From positions 1 through 64,000 of the forward strand of contig JANWYJ010000013.1 in assembly GCA_025055115.1 (NCBI GenBank): a DNA stretch of 64,000 bases. The letters run 5' to 3'. Position 1 is the first letter of the stretch. Each line of letters starts with the position of its first letter. The DNA is from Gemmata sp. GTDB lineage: Bacteria > Planctomycetota > Planctomycetia > Gemmatales > Gemmataceae. Positions 36,960 through 44,690 of the stretch are shown here, in pieces. A program made the translations under genes and the position numbers. The notes under the pieces are model-generated. The model had not been told where the DNA came from. It worked only from the letters and a program-made list of their open reading frames with translations, and did no database searches.

Positions 36960-38849
36960 TCACGGTCGTAGCGGGGCCAGGTTCTCTATCCAACCGCTGA
37001 CGCTGGGGTCCAGCCAACCGAACACCAGAACTCCCGGAAGCACCCCCAACAGAATCGCGAAAACGACGAAGGGCAACAGACAAATCGCTTCCCGCGGCGT
37101 CAGATCGGGGAAGTCCTTGGTTGCGGGATTGGTCCCCAGGTAGACGCGCTGCCACGTCCACAGCAAATACCCAGCTGTCAGGATGACACTCACGACTGCG
37201 AGGCTGGCCAACAGTGGCGAGAAGTTCCACGCGGCTAGAAAAACACAGAATTCGCCAACAAAGCCACACAACCCCGGCAGCCCCATCGACGCGAAAAACA
37301 GAATCACGCTCATTCCCGAGTACAGCGGCATAGGCTCTTTCAAACCGCCGAGTCGATTGAGATCGCGGTGGTGGGCACGATCGTAAATAACCCCGACAAC
37401 AAAGAATAGCGCTGAGGCCGTGATTCCGTGGGAGATCATCTGGAAGATCGCCCCGTTGACACCCCACTGCCAGTAGCGCGCGCTGGCTGCTGATCCCCAA
37501 CTCGCTAAACCCAACAGCACAAAACCCATGTGGCTGACCGAAGAGTAGGCCAGGAGTTTCTTGAAGTCGGTCTGGCCCATCGCCACCAAGGCCCCATAAA
37601 GAATGCCGAGGACACCAATTCCTGCGATCCACCACGCCAATTCTGCAGCTGGCCAAGGGCAGATGGGCACGGCGACACGGACTAGACCGTAACCACCGAG
37701 CTTGAGCAAAATCCCGGCCAGGATCATACTGATAGGCGTTGGGGCTTCGACGTGGGCATCCGGCAACCACGAGTGCAAAGGAACGATGGGAACCTTCACC
37801 GCGAAGCCCACGAACAGGAGAGCGAAGATGAGATACTGAAACTGTTCACTACAAACGGGTTGTGTTTTGAGTCGCTCGAGAGCGGCCATCCGGTCAACGC
37901 CAGGGGAAAACAAACCGACACGATCGGTGTGCGGTGCGTTTTTGTCATTTTTGACATCTTTGACATCGAGGCGATGCTCTTGGCCACTGAGCACCAACGC
38001 TACGGCCCGGCCCACTTTCGAGAGTGTGACAAAATCGAAGGTGTGAATTTCGACGCGGTCGAGTGCTTCACGGATTTCGGCCGGGCTGGGAGTGGTTGTG
38101 CGATAGGTCGTTTTGGCCCATTCCACCGCGCGGCGTTGAACTTCGTTTTGATCAACAAAATCGCGAACGTTCACTGAGTAGAGGGCGATCATCGCCACGA
38201 GCAAACACACCCCGCCTAAGAGTGTATAGATGACAAACTTCAACGCGGCGTAGCGGCGACGTTGCCCGCCCCACAAGCCGATTAGAACATACATCGGCAA
38301 TAGCATCAGCTCATAAGCCACATAGAACAGGAAGAAATCAAGGGCCAGAAAGGCCCCCAGCACACCCGTTTCAAGCAATAACAGAAGGGCCAAATACCCC
38401 CGCACTGATTCCTCGATCCGCCAGCTTGCAACAACGGCCAGCAACATCACCATTGTTGTCAGAAGGACAAGCGCCAGGCTGATGCCATCCACGCCAAGGG
38501 CAAATTCGATATCGAATCGGGGTATCCAGGGGCGACGGGCGACCCAATCCTCGTGCTGCGGAGAACGCGGGACGGGTTGGGCCGCGTCGCTGGCCGATTG
38601 TTCAGCGCGAACATCGAGCCGCGTCTTCACTCCGTATCCCGGGCGGCCATTCATGTCGAGATAACTTTGAATATGCGTGTAATAACCAACAAAAACGCAC
38701 AGCGCCAACGACAGCGTACCCGCGGTGCCAAAAACCGCCCACCAACGCATCGCTTCGGTCCAGCGCGCAGGAAAGACCATCAGCCCCACAGCAAAAAACG
38801 TGGGGAGAAAGACCAACAGCGCAAGAAGGGTCAGGTCGAGTTCTGCCAT
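36960..38849 (-). CDS. nuoM: NADH-quinone oxidoreductase subunit M
   Basis: A 629-residue antiporter-like membrane subunit of complex I, longer than the usual 500 or so. Proton-path residues are intact: the helix-5 Glu180 (FYVAYELMLLPMYVLIG) and Lys352 (GFAVKVPIVPLHSWLPDAH). Extra length comes from a hydrophilic stretch at about 62-110 and an insertion of some 110 residues (226-335, with DVKDVKNDKNAPHTDR) between membrane helices. Starts ATG 38849 with AAGGA upstream, 22 bp after nuoL. It is the last gene of the nuoJKLM operon; nuoN does not follow. Confidence 0.95.
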   Translation of the reverse strand: MAELDLTLLALLVFLPTFFAVGLMVFPARWTEAMRWWAVFGTAGTLSLALCVFVGYYTHIQSYLDMNGRPGYGVKTRLDVRAEQSASDAAQPVPRSPQHEDWVARRPWIPRFDIEFALGVDGISLALVLLTTMVMLLAVVASWRIEESVRGYLALLLLLETGVLGAFLALDFFLFYVAYELMLLPMYVLIGLWGGQRRRYAALKFVIYTLLGGVCLLVAMIALYSVNVRDFVDQNEVQRRAVEWAKTTYRTTTPSPAEIREALDRVEIHTFDFVTLSKVGRAVALVLSGQEHRLDVKDVKNDKNAPHTDRVGLFSPGVDRMAALERLKTQPVCSEQFQYLIFALLFVGFAVKVPIVPLHSWLPDAHVEAPTPISMILAGILLKLGGYGLVRVAVPICPWPAAELAWWIAGIGVLGILYGALVAMGQTDFKKLLAYSSVSHMGFVLLGLASWGSAASARYWQWGVNGAIFQMISHGITASALFFVVGVIYDRAHHRDLNRLGGLKEPMPLYSGMSVILFFASMGLPGLCGFVGEFCVFLAAWNFSPLLASLAVVSVILTAGYLLWTWQRVYLGTNPATKDFPDLTPREAICLLPFVVFAILLGVLPGVLVFGWLDPSVSGWIENLAPLRP

Positions 38850-38871
38850 TCCTTAGCCTTGCCTCGAAAAG

Positions 38872-41424
38872 CTAACGCGTCAGGACTGCGAGCATCGCCA
38901 ACAGCACGGTCGCCGTCAAGGCCAGCGCTGTGACGTAGAAACGCAGTAAGCCGGTTTGCACGGCACGCAGTCGGGCACCCAATGACGACATCAGTTGGCC
39001 CACGGCACTCAAAAGACCATCGAGGGTTGACCAATCATAACGGGGGGGGGCTATTGCAGCGGTTTCTACTGACGCAGCTTCTTCAACATCTCGCTTATCC
39101 ACCGCAGCACTGATACGCGCCAGTTGTATCGTGGGTTGAACCACGGTTGCGTCGTAAACTTCGTCGCAATACCATTTGCGGACGAGGAAGGTATACCAGG
39201 CCGGGCCGGGTGCTGTCAGTTCGGCCAGCGTCGGCGAACGACGATAAAAGAAGTGGAACGCCACAGCGGTCCCAATGACGGCCGCCCCCAAAGCGATGCC
39301 ACCAGCCAGCCGATGCACTTCGTGTTCCTTCACCTTCACCGCATAGAAGGCCACGGACACGCTGGCGGGTTCCGCTTTCTCCAGGACGTGCGCCAACGCA
39401 CTGGCTTCTACCTCCCACACAGGCCACCCCCACGCGACAGCCACGCTGAAAAGCGCAAGCACAACCAGCGGAAGTGTCATCACGGTGGGGGATTCGTGGG
39501 CCTGTTCACAGACGTGGGCATCGCGGGGTTGGCCCGTGAAGGCCAAAAACCATAACCGGAACATGTAATAAGCGGTCATCGCCGCTGTCACGGCAGGCAG
39601 CGCGAACAAGAGAAGATGCTCGGGATGAAGCCAGACATAGGCCAGCGCCACCGAAAGGATCATATCCTTGCTGTACCAGCCACTCAAAAGCGGTGCTCCA
39701 CATATGGCCAATACACCGATCAGCATGGTGAAAGCCGTGATCGGCATTTTCCGGCCCAAGCCACCCATCGGGCGGAGGTCTTGTTCATGGTGGCAACTGT
39801 GGATGACACTGCCGGAGCAAAGAAAGAGCAACGCTTTGAAAAAGGCATGGGTGATCAGGTGCAAGAGACCCGCGACCCACCCCCCCATTCCCAGAGCCAA
39901 CATCATGAAGCCAAGCTGGCTGCAGGTGGAATATGCCAGGACCCGCTTGATGTCGGTTTGGACAAGAGCAATCGTGGCGCTCATAAAGAGCGTCACAGCG
40001 CCAATATACGCAATCACCAATAGCACTTCTGGGGCTAGTAGCGCATAGCTGCGCCCGACCAAATACACGCCCGCGGCGACCATCGTGGCGGCATGGATGA
40101 GTGCCGAAACCGGTGTCGGACCTTCCATCGCATCCGGAAGCCACGTGTGCAATGGAACTTGGGCGCTTTTCCCGATACAACCGAGGAAAATCCCCAGCCC
40201 CATCACCACAAACAGCCAATATGGCATGGCCCCAAAGTCGTTGATCGTGGCGTTGACGGGTGCCAGGAATTCTTGTTCTTGGGAACGCTTGTAGCCCAAC
40301 CCGTGGTAGTGGTCGGGGGTTTCCCAAGCCAGGGGGAAGAGAGCCAAGTGGGTTCCAGCAGTCGGATCATCCTTCGGCGGCAGTCGGAATTTCGTGATCG
40401 ACTCACTTTTCGTCGTGTCTGCATCCGCGACTTGGACGCGCACCAATTGATTCGCGAAGGCCAAAGGTCCATGGGAATCTTCGACGGGCGAGCGAACCCG
40501 CCGATTCATCTCCTCAAAGTTCAATGTGCCCAAGTACGTCCAAGCAATCACGATCCCTAGTAAAAATCCGGCATCCCCCACGCGGTTGACAATGAACGCT
40601 TTATTGGCGGCCCAGGCGGCACTTTTCCGCTCGTAGTAAAAGCCAATCAGAAAGAAGGAACAGACCCCCACCAACTCCCAACTGACGAACACCTGAAACA
40701 GATTGTCCGCGATCACCAAATTGAGCATGGAGAAGCAGAACAACGACAAATAGAGGAAAAATCGACCGAAACGCCCTCGGCGCCGGAAGTGCTGGCCATG
40801 GGGCGATGACGGGGAACCGTGGGCCGCGGCGTTGGTTTCATCGTAATGCTGATCAACTTGGTGATCTTCTACCTGCGCTTGAGTCTCCTCACGCATATAA
40901 CCTAACGAGAAGACAAAAATGAGCGTCCCGACCACCGTGACCATCGCGAAGACCACCGCGGTCAGATGATCGATGCGGTAGCCGAGTTCGAGAGCCACCG
41001 CGGTGGGCGGTGCGGGTGGCGGCTCGTGGTGTGTTCCCTGCTTTTGCCAGTCGTAATAGCGTTCTTCCCAAATGTGCGGCGGTGTGGAATCGAACGCACC
41101 CAAGCGGATCCAATCCACCCGTTCGCTCCATCGGGCGGCGTGGTCTTTACCCGTGGTCGTGTCTTGGAGGAATAGCACGAGTCCGGCCAGGCCCAAAGCT
41201 GCCGCAAGAGCCATACACGCGGTGGCGAGATAGGCTCCCCCCTTCACCGGCTGATCGCCGCCCAAAGCCCAGTACACGGTGGCGAGAAATTTGCCCTCCT
41301 GACGGAATGGCCGACACAATCCCCGTATGGCCCCGGCGACGAGCATGCCGACAAACGCGACCAATGGCAGCAAGGTGCCAACCACATACAACCGACCGGG
41401 TGTAGCGAAAAACCAGTCGAACAC
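38872..41424 (-). CDS. nuoL: NADH-quinone oxidoreductase subunit L
   Basis: An 850-residue complex I subunit carrying the long lateral helix, well above the common 600-650. Key residues are present: the helix-5 Glu in FVSWELVGVCSFFLIGFYY and the Lys in GKSAQVPLHTWLPDAMEGPTPVSALIHAATMV. Large hydrophilic insertions lie at about 85-150, 180-225 (His- and Asp-rich, then Arg-rich) and 295-405. The likely start is GTG at 41424, four bases after the nuoK stop, with AGGG upstream. It belongs to the nuoJKLM operon. Confidence 0.95.
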   Translation of the reverse strand: MFDWFFATPGRLYVVGTLLPLVAFVGMLVAGAIRGLCRPFRQEGKFLATVYWALGGDQPVKGGAYLATACMALAAALGLAGLVLFLQDTTTGKDHAARWSERVDWIRLGAFDSTPPHIWEERYYDWQKQGTHHEPPPAPPTAVALELGYRIDHLTAVVFAMVTVVGTLIFVFSLGYMREETQAQVEDHQVDQHYDETNAAAHGSPSSPHGQHFRRRGRFGRFFLYLSLFCFSMLNLVIADNLFQVFVSWELVGVCSFFLIGFYYERKSAAWAANKAFIVNRVGDAGFLLGIVIAWTYLGTLNFEEMNRRVRSPVEDSHGPLAFANQLVRVQVADADTTKSESITKFRLPPKDDPTAGTHLALFPLAWETPDHYHGLGYKRSQEQEFLAPVNATINDFGAMPYWLFVVMGLGIFLGCIGKSAQVPLHTWLPDAMEGPTPVSALIHAATMVAAGVYLVGRSYALLAPEVLLVIAYIGAVTLFMSATIALVQTDIKRVLAYSTCSQLGFMMLALGMGGWVAGLLHLITHAFFKALLFLCSGSVIHSCHHEQDLRPMGGLGRKMPITAFTMLIGVLAICGAPLLSGWYSKDMILSVALAYVWLHPEHLLLFALPAVTAAMTAYYMFRLWFLAFTGQPRDAHVCEQAHESPTVMTLPLVVLALFSVAVAWGWPVWEVEASALAHVLEKAEPASVSVAFYAVKVKEHEVHRLAGGIALGAAVIGTAVAFHFFYRRSPTLAELTAPGPAWYTFLVRKWYCDEVYDATVVQPTIQLARISAAVDKRDVEEAASVETAAIAPPRYDWSTLDGLLSAVGQLMSSLGARLRAVQTGLLRFYVTALALTATVLLAMLAVLTR

Positions 41425-41428
41425 AGGA

Positions 41429-41743
41429 CTAACCCTTCAAATCGGTGGCCTCATCAACATCCACGGTGGCGTGATTATTGTAAAAGTTCAAAATGATGGC
41501 CAAAGCAATAGCGGCCTCGGCTGCTGCCAAGACAATCACCATGAGCGTGAATACTTGACCTTCCAGCCGGAACGCCGGCGTGAAGCGAGCGAACGCAACC
41601 AAGTTCAGATTCGCCGAGTTCAGAATCAGCTCGACACCCATCAAGACGGCCACAGCGTTGCGTTTGACCGCCACGCACGTCACACCGCAGGCGAACAAAA
41701 AGCCACTCAGCATCAGAAACGGCGTCAGCCCGATATCATTCAT
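41429..41743 (-). CDS. nuoK: NADH-quinone oxidoreductase subunit K
   Basis: A 104-residue, three-helix complex I subunit. The signature LMGVELILNSANLNLVAF, with its membrane-buried Glu, and the second buried Glu in LAAAEAAIALAIIL are in place; the length is normal. The ATG at 41743 overlaps the nuoJ stop by four bases (ATGA), a sign of coupled translation. The nuoL start lies just past its stop. Confidence 0.97.
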   Translation of the reverse strand: MNDIGLTPFLMLSGFLFACGVTCVAVKRNAVAVLMGVELILNSANLNLVAFARFTPAFRLEGQVFTLMVIVLAAAEAAIALAIILNFYNNHATVDVDEATDLKG

Positions 41744-42324
41744 GGCTTCACCCGTCGCTTGGCTCGGGCCAGATAGGCCGCCCCGATGAGGACGACCAAT
41801 AAATGAACCGAGACGATTTCAAACGGCAGTAAATACGCCACCGGCGAACGCCTCATCGGCGCATCCGCAGGCACACCCGCGAGATTTTCCGGCGGCGTGG
41901 TTTCGCTGACTCCCAGAAAACTCAAACCCAAAGGGCCAACTCCCGGGAGTACATCATCCGGGCTTGTTGGGGTACTGAATTGCCAAGCGTTCACAGCCAG
42001 AAGAACAAACAAGGCACCACCCAGAGCACCAGCCACGATCCACTCGATCCGGCGAGTGCGCAACTCCCGCATCGGCCCCTGGGCGGTCAACATCACCCCA
42101 AAAACGACCAACACCAACGTGCCGCCAACGTAAACAATCATTTGCGCGGCACCAATAAATTCCGCTCCTAGCAAAAAATACAGTAACGCAACCCCGATGA
42201 GCGTGAATAGCAGCCAAATCGCCATTCGCACGACATTGCGTTCGACGACGAGAGCCACGGCGGAAACGGCCGTCGCGGTGGCAATGATCACGAACAACAC
42301 AACCGGAAGCGTCAGAGATGTCAT
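41740..42324 (-). CDS. nuoJ: NADH-quinone oxidoreductase subunit J
   Basis: A 194-residue membrane subunit of complex I and the first gene of the nuoJKLM block. It has the usual helices with the characteristic LLGAEFIGAAQMIVYVGG segment, the conserved helix of NuoJ. It ends in a short basic tail. ATG 42324. The rest of the nuo set (A-I, N) is not beside it, so complex I genes are split in this genome or an alternative input module is used. The region upstream is filled by repeats and must hold the operon promoter. Confidence 0.95.
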   Translation of the reverse strand: MTSLTLPVVLFVIIATATAVSAVALVVERNVVRMAIWLLFTLIGVALLYFLLGAEFIGAAQMIVYVGGTLVLVVFGVMLTAQGPMRELRTRRIEWIVAGALGGALFVLLAVNAWQFSTPTSPDDVLPGVGPLGLSFLGVSETTPPENLAGVPADAPMRRSPVAYLLPFEIVSVHLLVVLIGAAYLARAKRRVKP

Positions 42325-42436
42325 GGCTGCTCAACCTGGCCGAGGAGAGCCTCACAGAACTAATAGGGATAAGCGGGACATTGTCCGCTTGCAAGGAGAA
42401 AACTCCCAGGTATTGAGCCACTCAGGCTCCGCCGCC

Positions 42437-42489
42437 GGTTTATTGGCCCCCATTGGAGTTCTGGTTTATTGGCCCCCCATAGGAGTTCT
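42437..42489. repeat. 26/27-bp tandem duplication upstream of the nuo operon
   Basis: GGTTTATTGGCCCCCATTGG and the following bases occupy 42437-42462; a second copy, differing by one extra C and one base, is at 42463-42489. It lies about 110 bp upstream of the nuoJ start, in or near the operon promoter region. Confidence 0.88.
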
Positions 42490-42562
42490 GGGACGCCCAT
42501 GGCCCGATCATTGAGCCACCACGATCATCCGGGCTATGTGCTTCTGCGCTTCCAATCTCCTT

Positions 42563-43591
42563 TTAGCGGCGCTGCGATGGGAATTCCGTGATGCGGATGT
42601 TGCGGAACAGAATATCGGTGGTGGGGTCGTGGCCTTGCAGGGAAATAGGCCCTTTTGCGGCTCGGTAGCCTTGTCGCGGGTTGTCGTGATCGTTGCGCTC
42701 GTCGGTCCAATCCACCGTGGGATAACCGTTGACCCAGGTGGCGATGTGCCGGTCGTGGGCAACAACTGTCATCGTGAACCACTCGTTGTCGTTACTGACC
42801 ACCTTGCGGGCGGGCACGCGGCGATAGATGGCTCCCGTGCCAAAATCGGCCGGCTGGCTGCGGTCGTTATTCTTATAGGCATTTTGAATTTGCGCTTCGT
42901 AACCATTTTGGTATTGCCCAGGAATGCAGCGGAAAAAAACACCGCTATTGAGCGCCGGACCGCTGGTTTTGCACTCCAATTGGAGAAGAAAGTTGGCGAA
43001 CTGCTGCTCACTGACCAAATCACCCGGACCGTTTTGTACCCGCAATTCCCCTGCCTGTGTGACGGTCCATTTCGAAGCCATGCGTTTGGGGTCGGCCGCA
43101 TTGATCGTCCAACCGTCGAGATTTTTTCCATTGAACAACGCCGTCGCCAAATGCGGCTCGACGTGAACATCGCCCATTTTCACCACCGTGCCAGCCGGCA
43201 CGACTAACTGTATGCGAGTTAACAGTTGAGGATCGGTGGTGATGGTTTTCCGCCCACGTTGGGGAATTTGGTTGCGAAACTGTTCGTTCAGGGTCAGTCG
43301 TGGTTGTTGCCCCTCAGGGAGGGACTGATCCCATTCCAACTCCAGTATCAGCTGCTTGGCCGGCAAGGCTGTGGTACTCGTGATGGTGGTCTGTTGCTTT
43401 CCGCCCACGATCATCCACCCATCCCGAATCGCCACCGGACCGGTCGTTTTCCATCCGAAGGTGGTCACTCCATCGAACATCATGAGCGTTCCGGCAGCGG
43501 CCGCGGCGGGGGCGAGCGTTCGCGGTTTGTCTTGGGCGGACAGAGGCCAAGCAACTGTCAGAAAAGCCGACACCAGTAGCCAACGCACCAT
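42563..43591 (-). CDS. Secreted DUF1080 (3-keto-disaccharide hydrolase-type) protein
   Basis: A 342-residue exported protein with a signal peptide (about 1-19, ending LSAQ). The C-terminal half is a DUF1080 domain, a concanavalin-like jelly roll related to 3-keto-glycoside hydrolases: ALFNGKNLDGW, ELRVQNG, FLLQLECK, NSGVFFRC, YEAQIQN and FRNIRITEF are the standard landmarks. The N-terminal 130 residues have the look of a second, diverged copy of the same fold (MMFDGVTTFGWK...LILELEWD). Very common in planctomycetes and probably active on carbohydrates at the cell surface. ATG 43591 with GAGG upstream. Confidence 0.9.
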   Translation of the reverse strand: MVRWLLVSAFLTVAWPLSAQDKPRTLAPAAAAAGTLMMFDGVTTFGWKTTGPVAIRDGWMIVGGKQQTTITSTTALPAKQLILELEWDQSLPEGQQPRLTLNEQFRNQIPQRGRKTITTDPQLLTRIQLVVPAGTVVKMGDVHVEPHLATALFNGKNLDGWTINAADPKRMASKWTVTQAGELRVQNGPGDLVSEQQFANFLLQLECKTSGPALNSGVFFRCIPGQYQNGYEAQIQNAYKNNDRSQPADFGTGAIYRRVPARKVVSNDNEWFTMTVVAHDRHIATWVNGYPTVDWTDERNDHDNPRQGYRAAKGPISLQGHDPTTDILFRNIRITEFPSQRR

Positions 43592-43616
43592 GGGGAACCT
43601 CGTTTTCGGGTACGAA

Positions 43617-44453
43617 TCACGATACTTGAGACTCGGCTACCGCCTGAACCAAGCCCTCACGGTAACTGGGGTATCTGGGCTGCCAGCCCAACGCACGCAG
43701 CCGCGTGGTGTCGATCCGCCGGTTGGCGGTGCCCGGCTCAGGATGGTCTTCGAACCGTGCCGGACTATGTAGAAGCAAGCCCAAGTAGGTATAGAACTCG
43801 CGCCGGGTCACAGGGGTGCCATCCGCAACATTGAAGAATTGACCAGGCTGGGCGTTTTGTTCTGCCACCAGAACCGCCTGCACCGCATCGTCGACGTGGA
43901 TGAGGTTCAACCACTTTTCAGCATCGCCCACCAGAGGTTCGCTGCGCACAATCGCTTGCTGCCGTAAAAGCCGATGCGGTCCATAAATCCCAGCCAGCCG
44001 TAGAATGATCGCATCGGGGTGTTGGCAGCGCACCAGTTGCTCGGCTTCTAGGACCACTTGGCCCGAAGATTCACGAGGTTCTGTGGGGCTGGTTTCATCC
44101 ACCCATGAACCATCAGTTTGTCCGTAAACACTGGTGCTCGAAATATAAATGAATCTCTCGGGCTTTGGCAGCGTCTCGAGAACGTGAGCTAAGCCGCGAA
44201 CGTAAACATCACGCATACTGTGTCCGGCGCTGCGATCGAGTCCCACGGCATAAAGAACGGTCGACGCCCGCGGGAGCTTTTGCAGGCTGGGTGGATCAAG
44301 AACATCCCCACAGATAGGTTCGATATCGAGTTGGTGGAGCGTTTCGGCATTGCCCCGGGTGAGGGCTACCACAGGATGGCCCTGAGCCTGCCACGCCTTA
44401 GCCACACGGCGGCCCAGATAGCCACAGCCGAAGATCAAACGCGGCCATCTCAT
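43617..44453 (-). CDS. NAD(P)-dependent epimerase/dehydratase (YeeZ-like SDR)
   Basis: A 278-residue extended short-chain dehydrogenase. The N-terminal dinucleotide motif is FGCGYLGRR. The catalytic-type YISSTSVYG with a following Tyr region, RLAGIYGP and LIHVDDAV are present, as in YeeZ-type proteins. The substrate is unknown. ATG at 44453. The beginning of the gene has been copied three times into the DNA just upstream (see 44418-44574). Upstream of the DUF1080 gene on the same strand, 25 bp away, so they are probably co-transcribed. Confidence 0.9.
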   Translation of the reverse strand: MRWPRLIFGCGYLGRRVAKAWQAQGHPVVALTRGNAETLHQLDIEPICGDVLDPPSLQKLPRASTVLYAVGLDRSAGHSMRDVYVRGLAHVLETLPKPERFIYISSTSVYGQTDGSWVDETSPTEPRESSGQVVLEAEQLVRCQHPDAIILRLAGIYGPHRLLRQQAIVRSEPLVGDAEKWLNLIHVDDAVQAVLVAEQNAQPGQFFNVADGTPVTRREFYTYLGLLLHSPARFEDHPEPGTANRRIDTTRLRALGWQPRYPSYREGLVQAVAESQVS

Positions 44454-44574
44454 GCACCCGTTTTATCTCCAGAACATGGATTGGTATAGGGGAGCCACAG
44501 CCGCGGATCAAACGGGGAGCCACAGCCGCGGATCAAACGGAAAGCCACAGCCGCGGATCAAACGCGGCTATCCT
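44418..44574. repeat. Gene start of the epimerase copied in tandem upstream
   Basis: A 25-bp unit (core GCCACAGCCGCGGATCAAAC) occurs three times in tandem at 44491-44515, 44516-44540 and 44541-44565. It matches codons 4-12 of the epimerase gene itself (44418-44442, gccacagccgaagatcaaac). The third copy resembles the gene over about 34 bp, to 44574, with a few differences. The copies lie outside the coding region, which begins at 44453 and runs leftward. Confidence 0.9.
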
Positions 44575-44690
44575 GGAGAATCCCGACGGGACATTCGGCA
44601 CCTATTGCCCTAAGTAATCGGATGAACCCAAGAAATCAACGACGGCTCCAGGATTAACCCGTCGTTGCCTGATCGAGGCAATCCACTGGC

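Noticed and set aside
36766-37770. A 334-codon frame on the minus strand overlapping nuoM
   Set aside because: It is an out-of-frame shadow of nuoM and shows no family motifs. The nuoM frame accounts for the DNA.
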